DNA from: a virus
Virus record (IMG/VR): IMGVR_UViG_3300044634_001939
Span: 1 to 30,402 of that record
DNA: 30,402 bases
Strand: one strand, 5' to 3'
Positions 1 through 8,591 of the stretch are shown piece after piece (within the stretch, counting starts at the first letter, position 1; the number at the start of each line of letters is the position of its first letter). The translations under genes were made by a program, and so were the position numbers. The notes under the pieces are model-generated. The model was given only the letters and a program-made list of their open reading frames with translations, did not search any database and had not been told where the DNA came from.

Positions 1-2832
1 GTTGAATGCTTGAGAAGCATACTCAAGGTTTCTAAGTTTAACTCTATTCTTTAATATTCCCTTTACATTAAAATCTAAATGAGTTACTATTGCAAGGTCA
101 AGTGCTCTTGCATTTGATGGTGGATAAATAATCATATTATTAACTACTTCATACTTTGTGTTAATCCAGTTTTCTCCTGGAACAACAAAAGAATCATTTG
201 ATGGTTTTTCGCTGTTAATAAAATTTGATTCTGGCAGGTTTGTACCATTTTTAATATATTGAAAAGTAATATACGATTTTACTAAAGCATTTGACGTGTC
301 ATACTTATAGTTTTTGTACGCTCTATTTTTTAAATCATCATAGTTTAAATAACCAGTAAACAACTGATTATCTAGTGATGAATATGTTCTTTGTGTTGGA
401 ATGTTATACTCATCATATAGTTCTTTGTAAGTCCAAGAGCCAGTTTGTTCTTCTTCAACAAATACAGATGGCGCTGGGTAATTAATGTTAAATTGAATTA
501 AATCTAAGTCATATAACTCTTTGCCTTTTTCGTCTTTGATATATTGAGCAAAATATGTAAGAGGAATGTAGTCTTCCCAATAGCCCTGAACGTCAATATC
601 TAATGTGTAATTTTCAAAATATGAAGATGGAGATAGAGTATAACTTGCTGTGTGCTCTTGAAATCCTTCTATTGAGTAAGAGTTTACTCCTCCTGAATCA
701 ATAATTTCATCCCATTCTGCAGGATTAGTTCCAAAATAGTTATCTGTTGAATTGTATTCTACGTCAACTGTATCTGCATACAGATAAAAAACGTTTTCAC
801 CACTTATAGGAATTCCTCTTTCATTAAACAAGTGCTCAATTTTTTTATGATTTCTTGCTGTACAAAAACCAACTTTATAAATTTTTCCAGAAAAAGTTTC
901 TGTGAGGTCTGACTTTCCGCCTATATAAAACTTAAGGGTGTTTGCGTTACCAAAGAATGATGCAACATTTCCTCCAAAGTATTTAGAAACTTTTTCTATG
1001 TCTAGCCCTGCAGAAAATATCTCATTTACAGTAATCCCAGCAAGTGCATTTTCGTCATACCATGAAAATGTTGCAAGCGTTGTTGGCTCAACTGAGCCAT
1101 ACTTTAAACTATATACAACATCGCTATTGACTGTAGATATCTCAAAGTAGTCTGAAGAATTTTGAGACTCTATCCTAAAAAGTATTTGCTTTGTTGTTGG
1201 CTCTTGCAAAAATTTAAACGATCCGTAGAACGAACTAATCTTTTGATTTAAAAAGTTTAAGTTATCAAAATACATATATCCATTTTGCACTGGGCTAAAA
1301 GAAAAGAATTTCTCACTTTCATTTTGCATTGTTTGTAGTTGAGAATATAAACCGTCAATATTAGATGACCCTAAAACTATTTCTGGCAATGAATATTCTG
1401 GTGTGCAAAGCATATTGTTTTCTACAGAAAGGTTATCAACTACTGCCTGACTCCACTTTCCAATGTTTGGATAAGAGTAGTTGTTTGTATAATCTGCAAA
1501 GGGATAGTCTATGTAAACTGATGATCCACTATATGCCTGATTAATTCCCTCTGGAAATTCAACACCTTGTCCGTATATAAATCTTTTCTTTGCTAATACT
1601 AGAGGTACTTGATACGTATAAATTGCAACGCAATCAAGTTCTACTGGGGATACATCTTCGTATGCATAAAACCCAATCCAGTCTTGATCTTTTTCAAAAG
1701 AATTAAGTTTTGAAGGTAGTTGTAGTTCTGAAGTTATATAGTTAAGAGATATAACTTCTTCGCCATTTATGAGCATAGATGCATAGTTTTCTGAAATGCG
1801 AACATGCATCAACATTGGTCTTGTCCATTCGCCAACATAATAAGAGCCAGAACTACTTCCAATCTTTAAAGTAAGAAATGGCCCGTCAACATAAACACCA
1901 TCATCAGAACTAATTGGACCAATAATTCTTTTAATGGTCGATGAGTCAGAGTTGATTCTAAGCCAAGCCTCCAATGTATACTCTTTGTATTGGCCTACCT
2001 CAGATAAAAATCCTAAGCCTGGAATAATTAAAGAAGGATCTCCATTGTTTGGTAAAAGTTTTGTAAGGTTTGATGCTCCATATACAAGTGGAATACCAGT
2101 GTTCTTTGCCATAAGACTATTGTCTTTAACTAAATAATATCCTTTATTGTTTTGTAATCCATAGGCGTTTGCTTCAATTCCAAAATATGGACTTAATGCT
2201 ATATCTGATGGTATTGATATTTTTTGAACACCCAAAGATGATGAGTTAAACTCTTCACACCATTGGCCAGCGGTAATGCCATTAACAAGAAATTCGTAAT
2301 CGTCTACGCTTGATGCACCACCAATATAATTGATCTTTAATACAATTCTAAACTCTGTATTATCTTCTGGAATATCAAATGTTTCAGAGATAAAAAACCA
2401 CTTGTCTTTAACCGATGTTGTATAAGACTTAAGTCTTTGAATCGTGCTTCCTGAAGTTGTGTCATAGTATTCATAACCAATTTCAAAACTAGAGGCATAG
2501 GCACTTATTGAGTTAAAAAATGCACCTACTGAGAATGTAGACAAAGTATCGTTTAAAGATGAAAAGTTAACTATATTATTGCTTATACAAGTAATTTGTC
2601 CAAAGTCATTCTCTGTAAGAATTCCTGTAATTTTTGTTGTTTGACTGTCTATAAATGGCTCGTCAGTAGTAGCATGATTGACCGCAGTTCCATTGGTTAT
2701 TGTCCAAGAGGTTACATCTCTATCAGACTCATCAATTAAACTAATATAATCTGCAACGTCATCCAATGCCCAAAGAGCAATGGGATGTTCTGCATATATT
2801 TTTTCTGCATATAGGTTTGATGAACTAGACAT
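1..2832 (-). CDS. Large LamG-like structural protein, partial (3' end beyond the left edge)
   Basis: Reading down the minus strand from an ATG at 2832 (MSSSSNLYAEKIYAEHPIAL), the frame stays open for 944 codons to base 1, so the C-terminus is missing. The product is Ser/Thr/Asn/Tyr-rich and beta-rich, with no signal peptide or membrane segment. About residues 280-400 look like a LamG/concanavalin-A-type jelly roll: a YTLEAWLRI strand, then GPISSDDGVYVDGPFLTLKI, then GEWTRPMLMHVRI and a LINGEEV strand. Jelly rolls of this kind occur in phage tail and adhesion proteins. A TGGTAAAAT box (2842-2850) lies nine bases before the ATG and I see no Shine-Dalgarno site. It follows the reductase gene after 25 bases. 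Tail or host-binding function is inferred from fold and context. Confidence 0.85.
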   Translation of the reverse strand, partial: MSSSSNLYAEKIYAEHPIALWALDDVADYISLIDESDRDVTSWTITNGTAVNHATTDEPFIDSQTTKITGILTENDFGQITCISNNIVNFSSLNDTLSTFSVGAFFNSISAYASSFEIGYEYYDTTSGSTIQRLKSYTTSVKDKWFFISETFDIPEDNTEFRIVLKINYIGGASSVDDYEFLVNGITAGQWCEEFNSSSLGVQKISIPSDIALSPYFGIEANAYGLQNNKGYYLVKDNSLMAKNTGIPLVYGASNLTKLLPNNGDPSLIIPGLGFLSEVGQYKEYTLEAWLRINSDSSTIKRIIGPISSDDGVYVDGPFLTLKIGSSSGSYYVGEWTRPMLMHVRISENYASMLINGEEVISLNYITSELQLPSKLNSFEKDQDWIGFYAYEDVSPVELDCVAIYTYQVPLVLAKKRFIYGQGVEFPEGINQAYSGSSVYIDYPFADYTNNYSYPNIGKWSQAVVDNLSVENNMLCTPEYSLPEIVLGSSNIDGLYSQLQTMQNESEKFFSFSPVQNGYMYFDNLNFLNQKISSFYGSFKFLQEPTTKQILFRIESQNSSDYFEISTVNSDVVYSLKYGSVEPTTLATFSWYDENALAGITVNEIFSAGLDIEKVSKYFGGNVASFFGNANTLKFYIGGKSDLTETFSGKIYKVGFCTARNHKKIEHLFNERGIPISGENVFYLYADTVDVEYNSTDNYFGTNPAEWDEIIDSGGVNSYSIEGFQEHTASYTLSPSSYFENYTLDIDVQGYWEDYIPLTYFAQYIKDEKGKELYDLDLIQFNINYPAPSVFVEEEQTGSWTYKELYDEYNIPTQRTYSSLDNQLFTGYLNYDDLKNRAYKNYKYDTSNALVKSYITFQYIKNGTNLPESNFINSEKPSNDSFVVPGENWINTKYEVVNNMIIYPPSNARALDLAIVTHLDFNVKGILKNRVKLRNLEYASQAFN

Positions 2833-2841
2833 TATAAGTCT

Positions 2842-2850
2842 ATTTTACCA
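2842..2850 (-). promoter_or_regulatory. Extended -10 promoter box for the LamG-like gene
   Basis: TGG-TAAAAT on the minus strand, nine bases before the ATG at 2832. It matches the TGN-TATAAT pattern repeated through the window, with one hexamer mismatch. The expected transcript would carry a leader of only 2-3 bases. Confidence 0.5.
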
Positions 2851-2857
2851 CAGAAGG

Positions 2858-4891
2858 CTACTTATTTATTTTAATTTCACAGTAGTCAGTGGTGCAGTAC
2901 ATTTCTCCTTGAGCCTCAAGATTTTCTGCTCCGTCATAGATAGCAGAAAAATCAATGTGCTTTAACTTGCCAATATATGACTCATACTGCTCTTCAGTAA
3001 TCTGAGTATATGGCTGTTGCGGATATGTGTGATTTCCCATTGGTAGGAACGAAACTGCCTTTAATTGTCCCTCGTACATATGCAGCGCTGGAACAACATG
3101 CTTTGACTCTGTTTCCTTGTCAAATGAAAGAGTTACAGAAACACCATTATCAGACCAGTACTTTTGAGCAGTTGCAGCAAGGGCAATCTTTTCAAATAGT
3201 GTTACATCCTTTTCAGATCTTGGATGACCTGACTTAATTGGGAAGTAAACTACTGATGTATTTGCTGACACTACGTCATCTTCAATTGTGTACCCCGCTG
3301 CTTTGAACAAATGCATCATTGGATCTGTATTTCCAAATCGAACTGCACGAAGGAAGAAGTTTCCTCCAGGTCCCCAGTGAACTCCAGGAGTTGCCCCAGA
3401 AAGAATTGAAACTGATCCTGATGGCTTAACTGTTGTTACACGAATTGATTCACGAACACATAGCCATTCTGAATACTGGTGGTCATAGTGACGAATCTTG
3501 TTGTATCCTTCATCCATCCACTCACGAACAATTGGCAAACCCTTTTGATCTGCAAATGATGCAATACCTGTTAGTGATGTACCAATACGACGATTGCGTT
3601 GCATGATACCGTTTGTTTGTGGCCAGTGTGTTGGAACAAGTGTAACAGTCTTTCCATAAAGGTATGCGAACTTCAGGGTACGCAGGAAGTCTTCCTTAGA
3701 TTCATGACGATTCAAGTGCACTTCTACAAGTGTACATAATTCGTATGATTCCAATGGCTGCTCCGCACATGGGTTAAATCCCATCACACGATAATCCTTA
3801 CCGTCTGGCGCATCCTTTAGTCGTCCATAATTACGAGCAACATCAAGCCAGATAAAACCTGGTTCTCCGTTTTCAGTAATTAAATCTACATAGTCTTCGT
3901 ACTTTGTTCCTACTTCTGCTGAAATAGAATTATTAGACATCCAAGCCCAACCTGGATTTTCTGGGTCAAATGAGTTACGCTCTGGGAACATCTCTGAGTT
4001 CTTTAGGTTCATAAATGTTTCATCCCCTGCAGTACCCAAAGCGAGTGTTGCTGATCTACGGACATTGCCTGATACCACGCAGGTACCAATTAGGTTAACC
4101 AAGTCTACGATGGCACGAGAGTCTAGCGTTTCTCCGCCTCTGGAGCCTATTACACGGTCTATCTGGTCGTGTAACTTGATAAGAGGTGCAGGTCCTGATG
4201 CAACGCCTCCAAAGCCTTTAATGGGTGCTCCAAGAGGCCTAATCAAATCATAGTTAAACTTTTGGATGCTCTGGTTTGCTCTAAGGTATGAATTGATAAG
4301 AAGTCTGACTGACTCTACCCAGCCTTCACGAGTGTCTGGAATTTCGAACACCTGTTCTGGTTCTGTTGGGGTATAGATTGAGAAATTCTTATCCTGTCCC
4401 ACTGTATCAAACCCTACACCAATACCAAGCATCAGTGCATCCATCACCCAAGCAAATAGTGCTCCTGGATCATTCTTGTCAAGATCCTTTGTTGAAACCA
4501 TTGCACAGTTTTGTAGTGCTGCAGAGTTCTTTTTCTCCATGGTCATAGGAGTTCCAAATGCCCACATGCCTCGTCCTGGTGGTGTCCACTTCAATTCAAA
4601 CATTCTTTGAAATGCTTCTTGTGCAGACTTCTGAGCCTTGTAGTCATTCCATGGTAGACGATTTTCTTTAGCATGATTCTTTTGTACTGAATACATACCC
4701 TCGATTACACGACGACAAACTTCGTGCCATCTTTCTTTAGTTCCATCTTCCTTCATTCGAGAATATGTACGAATAAAAGTAATTTCTCCAAGTGAGTTTT
4801 CTGCTGCATCTTTAAAACCAAACGGGCTCTCTTGTGCTTTATACTTTTCTACAAAGTCCTCTGGAAGTTTAAAACTAAAAAAATCTGACAT
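2858..4891 (-). CDS. nrdJ: Adenosylcobalamin-dependent class II ribonucleoside-triphosphate reductase (monomeric RTPR type)
   Basis: 677 aa. It should reduce ribonucleoside triphosphates to deoxynucleotides using coenzyme B12 as radical source, feeding phage DNA synthesis. Visible features: NCAMVST with C129; FNPCAEQPLE with the predicted thiyl-radical C375 and E377; C386, eleven residues on, as partner of C129; a TVKPSGSVSILSG loop; and a C-terminal CTTDYC pair (C666/C671). The 11- and 5-residue Cys spacings match Lactobacillus leichmannii RTPR (C408/C419 and C731/C736). The length is slightly below the roughly 740 aa of that enzyme but all catalytic cysteines are present. Start: AAAGGA lies ten bases before the ATG, with a TGC-TATACT box further upstream. 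No small subunit or thioredoxin gene is visible, as expected for a monomeric class II enzyme. Confidence 0.95.
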   Translation of the reverse strand: MSDFFSFKLPEDFVEKYKAQESPFGFKDAAENSLGEITFIRTYSRMKEDGTKERWHEVCRRVIEGMYSVQKNHAKENRLPWNDYKAQKSAQEAFQRMFELKWTPPGRGMWAFGTPMTMEKKNSAALQNCAMVSTKDLDKNDPGALFAWVMDALMLGIGVGFDTVGQDKNFSIYTPTEPEQVFEIPDTREGWVESVRLLINSYLRANQSIQKFNYDLIRPLGAPIKGFGGVASGPAPLIKLHDQIDRVIGSRGGETLDSRAIVDLVNLIGTCVVSGNVRRSATLALGTAGDETFMNLKNSEMFPERNSFDPENPGWAWMSNNSISAEVGTKYEDYVDLITENGEPGFIWLDVARNYGRLKDAPDGKDYRVMGFNPCAEQPLESYELCTLVEVHLNRHESKEDFLRTLKFAYLYGKTVTLVPTHWPQTNGIMQRNRRIGTSLTGIASFADQKGLPIVREWMDEGYNKIRHYDHQYSEWLCVRESIRVTTVKPSGSVSILSGATPGVHWGPGGNFFLRAVRFGNTDPMMHLFKAAGYTIEDDVVSANTSVVYFPIKSGHPRSEKDVTLFEKIALAATAQKYWSDNGVSVTLSFDKETESKHVVPALHMYEGQLKAVSFLPMGNHTYPQQPYTQITEEQYESYIGKLKHIDFSAIYDGAENLEAQGEMYCTTDYCEIKINK

Positions 4892-4927
4892 AATGCGTAT
4901 CGTCCTTTCAAAAACGGAATAGTGTTA

Positions 4928-4936
4928 AGTATAGCA
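4928..4936 (-). promoter_or_regulatory. Extended -10 promoter for nrdJ
   Basis: TGC-TATACT on the minus strand, followed by about 36 bases of leader holding the AAAGGA ribosome site of nrdJ. A weak TTTACT lies 16 bases upstream inside the hairpin at 4936-4960. It would let the reductase be expressed apart from the oxygenase genes upstream. Confidence 0.55.
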
Positions 4937-4981
4937 GAGTTTTCAAAAAAGTAAAACTCTACCTAAATATGTTGTTTAGGT
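4936..4981 (-). terminator. Two adjacent hairpins between oxygenase and nrdJ
   Basis: Two perfect inverted repeats lie back to back in the 97-base gap: 4961-4967 with 4975-4981 (ACCTAAA/TTTAGGT, 7-base loop) and 4936-4943 with 4953-4960 (AGAGTTTT/AAAACTCT, 9-base loop). On the minus strand they follow the stop of the 205-aa oxygenase. Neither is followed by a clean U-tract, so they may weaken read-through or protect a 3' end rather than be a full terminator. Confidence 0.4.
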
Positions 4982-4988
4982 TTATTGT

Positions 4989-5606
4989 TTAGTGGATCCA
5001 GTGCTGAGGAACCATTATCTTTTCACCACTTTTTACTAAGTGAGCAGTGTGATGATATGGTGGTGATGGAGGGAAAACAATAATACTTCCTGCTTTTGGC
5101 TTTACTGCAAATGTATAATTTGTGTCTTTTTCTGCAAGATCAAAATCTGACGGAGGTCTTGCTCCTGTTAATATTCCTCCTGGAGAAGCAATTGTAAAAG
5201 ATATCTCTCCACCTTCGTAGTCATCGTTAAGATACATTACAAAAGAAACCTTAAGTCTTTCATCACCCTCTTGCTGATCAAAGTGTGCGCCCATAAATGT
5301 TCCTGGCTGATACTTCTTAATTGGATACTGAGGAAATAACTTTGGCTCATCTGTAATCCCTTGAGCCTTTGCATAATCTCTTGCAACATCGTCAAATGCT
5401 TTTTCTAAAGTCTTATAGATATAGTCATTTCCCTCTGAAGGAGCAATTGTCTTGTCGGTTCCATACACGTAGTGCTGACCACTACAAGCCATCCACTCTC
5501 CCCACTCATCTTTATTATCATTTTCAATTGCGTCAACAAGTTTCTTTGGGTCTTCAATTACGTTTGTGTAATAATAAACCTTCTCTTCAAGTATTTCTCT
5601 ATCCAT
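4989..5606 (-). CDS. 2OG-Fe(II) oxygenase, prolyl 4-hydroxylase-like (1)
   Basis: 205 aa with the double-stranded beta-helix core of 2-oxoglutarate/Fe(II) dioxygenases of the prolyl 4-hydroxylase type. Iron ligands are H108-F-D110 and H186. The 2OG-binding basic position, ten residues after the last His, is K196 where Arg is usual. Between them lies the signature strand YLNDDYEGGEISF (125-137), then PKAGSIIVFPP. The frame uses an ATG preceded by AAGGAG directly after the stop of the previous oxygenase (11-base gap). It is last in a run of five oxygenases starting at 8559. Expected chemistry is hydroxylation coupled to succinate and CO2 release; the substrate is unknown. Confidence 0.9.
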   Translation of the reverse strand: MDREILEEKVYYYTNVIEDPKKLVDAIENDNKDEWGEWMACSGQHYVYGTDKTIAPSEGNDYIYKTLEKAFDDVARDYAKAQGITDEPKLFPQYPIKKYQPGTFMGAHFDQQEGDERLKVSFVMYLNDDYEGGEISFTIASPGGILTGARPPSDFDLAEKDTNYTFAVKPKAGSIIVFPPSPPYHHTAHLVKSGEKIMVPQHWIH

Positions 5607-5617
5607 AGTATTTCTCC

Positions 5618-6283
5618 TTAGTATTTATTATTTTCATACCAACCTCTAACTTTTATAAATCCAACAGTTACATATCTTATTGGACTATTTTTTCCTACAG
5701 GTCTTACACCATGCTCATATTCTTCTGTTCCTGGAAAAATAAGCAATGTCTTTGGTGCTGGTCTCAAATCAGATTCTGATTTGTTTTCAAAGAATAATGT
5801 TCCATCTTTATAGTCATCATTAATGTACAAGATAGCAGCATATCTTATTGATGGGTCAGTGTGCTGGTCTGTATGAGACTTTAGTTCAACTCCTTCTTGC
5901 ATTCTTTGCAATGTTCCAAACCCAGCAAGTTCTAGAGATGGATCTGAAAGAGCAATTAAATTACCAAGTCTTCTTTGTAGAGTAACAGTGATTGGCTCAT
6001 GAACAATGTTCAGGTTCTTGTCTTGCCATCCTTGAGTAATCTCAAACTTGCCTTCAGCAACCAGATTGTCAACGTCGTCTCTTCCAAATTTTTCCATGCA
6101 GAATCTAGCAAGATTTTTTGTATATTCTATGCCCCAGTCTGCTTCTGTAGCGTTATTGATTATTTGCCAAATTGTTTCTAACTCTTCATCCGATATAAAG
6201 TTTTTAATAGCAAGAACTTGGTCGTGCCAAACCTCTATCTCATAATTAGCATCCACAAATTCTTTCTCTAAGAAAATTTCCAT
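5618..6283 (-). CDS. 2OG-Fe(II) oxygenase, prolyl 4-hydroxylase-like (2)
   Basis: 221 aa from the ATG at 6283. A longer frame begins at 6313 but overlaps the previous gene, whereas the ATG at 6283 sits 7 bases after GGAGA and just past the upstream TAA. Ligands: H137-T-D139, H191 and R203. The core contains YINDDYKDGTLFF and TLLIFPGTEEYEHGV. This copy has a longer loop after the distal His (PVGKNSPIRY). The N-terminal half (residues 20-100) is not shared closely with its neighbours, which suggests a different substrate within the same fold. Soluble, no signal peptide. Confidence 0.88.
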   Translation of the reverse strand: MEIFLEKEFVDANYEIEVWHDQVLAIKNFISDEELETIWQIINNATEADWGIEYTKNLARFCMEKFGRDDVDNLVAEGKFEITQGWQDKNLNIVHEPITVTLQRRLGNLIALSDPSLELAGFGTLQRMQEGVELKSHTDQHTDPSIRYAAILYINDDYKDGTLFFENKSESDLRPAPKTLLIFPGTEEYEHGVRPVGKNSPIRYVTVGFIKVRGWYENNKY

Positions 6284-6284
6284 T

Positions 6285-7028
6285 TTAGTCTCCAACCTTA
6301 TACTTGTTGCCATTTTTATCTAATTTGTATCCTTGTTTTAATAACTCTTGCCATTCTGCTCTTTCAATTTCTTGCTTTGCCCTTGTCTCTTTCATCTCTG
6401 CTGCCCAAGCGTCTCGTACTTCTTGTGGGTAATCAGATTCTTCCCTATCGTCCCAGAAAGATCCTATGGTATATCTTACTCCGCTTTCTATTAAGGAGAC
6501 TTCGTGCATATTATTAAATCCCCCGTCAAAAACAGCAAGCATTCCTACCTGTGGTTTAATCTCTATGCTTTGATCTGGAAACCTAAGAAGCCCACCTTCA
6601 AAATCATCATTAAGATATAAGAATCCAGCGTAGCGACTTCTTGTAAATGCTCCAGAGTTTCCGTGCTCATCCGTGTTATCTGAGTGAATTCTTGCATAGG
6701 CTCCTGGCTCCCACTTTTGTGTGTGATACCCAATCTTAGATATAATCTTTGGATCAAGATCGTGAACTGATGCTATTGCCTCTGGCATCATTTTTTCAAT
6801 GTCTGAAAAGATTGTTGGGATAAGGCCAGCATCTAACACTTCTTGATCGTTGTCTTGTGGAAGGACAGAAGAGTATGACTCATAAAAAGATATTGGCATC
6901 CATGAAATCTTTCCATTGTCTGCTTGTGCATCAAGGGCCTGTATCATTTTTTGACAATCTTCTTTACTTATAAAGTTTTCATAAACAACAATATCTTTTG
7001 TTATTCTTTTTTTATTATTTAAATTCAT
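6285..7028 (-). CDS. 2OG-Fe(II) oxygenase, prolyl 4-hydroxylase-like (3)
   Basis: 247 aa from the ATG at 7028, chosen because it forms an ATGA overlap with the upstream stop and follows AGGAGAGG; the longer frame from 7115 would overlap the previous gene by 91 bases. Ligands: H115-S-D117, H175 and R185, the classical HxD...H...R set. The core includes GFLYLNDDFEGGLLRF and VGMLAVFDGG. A C-terminal extension (about 195-247), rich in Glu, Lys and Arg and probably helical, is absent from the other copies. Function: hydroxylase by family; substrate unknown. Confidence 0.9.
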   Translation of the reverse strand: MNLNNKKRITKDIVVYENFISKEDCQKMIQALDAQADNGKISWMPISFYESYSSVLPQDNDQEVLDAGLIPTIFSDIEKMMPEAIASVHDLDPKIISKIGYHTQKWEPGAYARIHSDNTDEHGNSGAFTRSRYAGFLYLNDDFEGGLLRFPDQSIEIKPQVGMLAVFDGGFNNMHEVSLIESGVRYTIGSFWDDREESDYPQEVRDAWAAEMKETRAKQEIERAEWQELLKQGYKLDKNGNKYKVGD

Positions 7029-7888
7029 TTTATTCTGTTTACCTCTCCTGCACTTTTTCTTGGCGGAATGCCAGCCCAAAAGTTTTTTATAATTTCTGTT
7101 TGCATTTCTTGCCACACTTCTTTTCCAAAATCATTTTCTTTGTCAATCCATTCTTGAGAAGCATCTTCGTACTTCATCCAGTACATTCTGGCAATATACT
7201 TATTTTCTTTTCTTGGAACCATAACCCCGTGTAGGTAAACTTTGCCATCCTTAGTTAGTATGTCTGGGTGACCTGAAGGAAAAACTAAAACGTCTCCAGC
7301 CTCTGGCTTATACATATAAGCATCTTTGCCAACAACAAAATCAATTTCTCCTCCCTCATAATCATCATTAAAGTATGTTAATGCCGTTATTACAAACTTG
7401 TTTCCTGGGCTTTTAATTGGCTCTCTTACATAATCAGAGTGGTAGACCAATCCTATGGAGTCTTCAATGTCTGTTCTATATCTTGCAATTGAAGGCCCAT
7501 TACTAGTCCAAAGTTTACGAGTTGCACCATCGTGATCTTTTACTAATGCTTCCTCATCAAACTCAACATTATGTTTGGCTATATAATCTTTTGTTGCTAA
7601 ATGAAAATTTTTAAAAACTTCTAAAATTGCAAGTTTTTGTTCTTCTTGTTTTGGGCTTGCAGTTTCTACTTCTTTTTCTATGTAATCCATAGTCATCGTG
7701 TGTGGATGATCTTTAAATAAAGGATTAATGTATTGACCAAAAGAAGCCCACTGGGTCCATGGACTAAACAAGCCTTCTTCGTCTTCTTCTTTTAACAAAG
7801 ATGTTGTTTTAGATATATCTTTAAAAAGATTTTTATATACAAATATATTTGGATATATCTCAATATGCTCTACAGGCTGTGTTGTCAT
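7025..7888 (-). CDS. 2OG-Fe(II) oxygenase, prolyl 4-hydroxylase-like (4)
   Basis: 287 aa from the ATG at 7888, which overlaps the upstream stop as ATGA and has AGGAGA nine bases before it; the longer frame from 7924 lacks such support. Ligands: H150-S-D152 and H220, with K230 (or R234) at the 2OG-binding position. Core strands: ALTYFNDDYEGGEIDF and AGDVLVFPSGHPD. It is the longest oxygenase here, with a helical segment at about 65-115 and a 50-residue C-terminal tail after the core. It is second in the five-gene oxygenase operon. Confidence 0.88.
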   Translation of the reverse strand: MTTQPVEHIEIYPNIFVYKNLFKDISKTTSLLKEEDEEGLFSPWTQWASFGQYINPLFKDHPHTMTMDYIEKEVETASPKQEEQKLAILEVFKNFHLATKDYIAKHNVEFDEEALVKDHDGATRKLWTSNGPSIARYRTDIEDSIGLVYHSDYVREPIKSPGNKFVITALTYFNDDYEGGEIDFVVGKDAYMYKPEAGDVLVFPSGHPDILTKDGKVYLHGVMVPRKENKYIARMYWMKYEDASQEWIDKENDFGKEVWQEMQTEIIKNFWAGIPPRKSAGEVNRIK

Positions 7889-8559
7889 GGTTGTCTTTCT
7901 CCTGTGTGCTTTGTTATCTCCCAAAAGAAAGGACAGGTGTATCTAATACCACTTTTAATTTCTGTTACTCCGTGAATATAATTTTTATCCCCTGGGAAAA
8001 AATATGCTGCACCCTTTTTAGGCTTAAACTGAATTCCTTGTAATGGGAAATATAGTTCTCCACCTTCATAGTCTTCATTTAAATAAAACAGACTTGAAAG
8101 ATCGTAGTTTGGAAAATCATTTGGAAGACCTGCATCTGGTCCTTCATGAAGTTCTTTATCTGCATGCGGATTTTGCAACTGTCCTGGTAGCCATCTAACA
8201 ATTGTAGGTCCTGTAGGTATAACTTCTACCTTGTAAAAATCTTCAACAATCGGCTTTAGTCTTTCAAATAGTCCTGCAACAACTGGGGCTATTTCTGGAT
8301 TGTTTTTATTTAAAGTAGGATATGTTGCTACTCTGTCTTTCCAATAATTAGAATCATAAACAACAGTTCCATTTTCATTAACGTGGCTTTCTGTTACATC
8401 CCAAATTGTTAAAGACTTTGCAGCCTTTTCTAAAAAGTCCATCTCTTCTTGAGTCATAAAATTTTCTAACTCAACAATCATATCTTTGCTATTGCCAAAC
8501 CACCCAGAAGGTGTCATAGAAGGCTTTCTAACAACAACAGATGCTTCTGATTTATCCAT
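7885..8559 (-). CDS. 2OG-Fe(II) oxygenase, prolyl 4-hydroxylase-like (5)
   Basis: 224 aa. Ligands: H132-A-D134, H196 and R206, a complete HxD...H...R set. Core: LFYLNEDYEGGELYF, PKKGAAYFFPGD and YIHGVTEIKSGIRY. There is no Shine-Dalgarno sequence before the ATG at 8559; instead TGA-TATAAT ends exactly six bases upstream, so the message should be leaderless. A 7-bp palindrome adjoins that promoter. It heads an operon of five oxygenases running to 4989, with ATGA overlaps or gaps of at most 11 bases. Confidence 0.9.
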   Translation of the reverse strand: MDKSEASVVVRKPSMTPSGWFGNSKDMIVELENFMTQEEMDFLEKAAKSLTIWDVTESHVNENGTVVYDSNYWKDRVATYPTLNKNNPEIAPVVAGLFERLKPIVEDFYKVEVIPTGPTIVRWLPGQLQNPHADKELHEGPDAGLPNDFPNYDLSSLFYLNEDYEGGELYFPLQGIQFKPKKGAAYFFPGDKNYIHGVTEIKSGIRYTCPFFWEITKHTGERQP

Positions 8560-8565
8560 AATTTG

Positions 8566-8574
8566 ATTATATCA
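8566..8574 (-). promoter_or_regulatory. Leaderless promoter of the five-oxygenase operon
   Basis: TGA-TATAAT on the minus strand, six bases from the ATG at 8559. With normal -10 spacing, transcription starts on the A of the start codon. Confidence 0.7.
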
Positions 8575-8591
8575 TAGGGTTTATACCCTAT
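8574..8591. promoter_or_regulatory. Palindrome abutting the oxygenase-operon promoter
   Basis: ATAGGGT-TTAT-ACCCTAT, a perfect 7-bp inverted repeat with a 4-base centre. It ends three bases from the -10 hexamer and covers the stop codon of the upstream gene. This is the spacer/-35 position, as expected for a repressor or activator site; it could also form an RNA hairpin at the 3' end of the upstream message. Confidence 0.4.

Noticed and set aside
4892-4988. Cobalamin riboswitch before the B12-dependent reductase
   Set aside because: The gap is only 97 bases, holds two simple hairpins, and I see no B12-box-like sequence; it is too short for the usual element.
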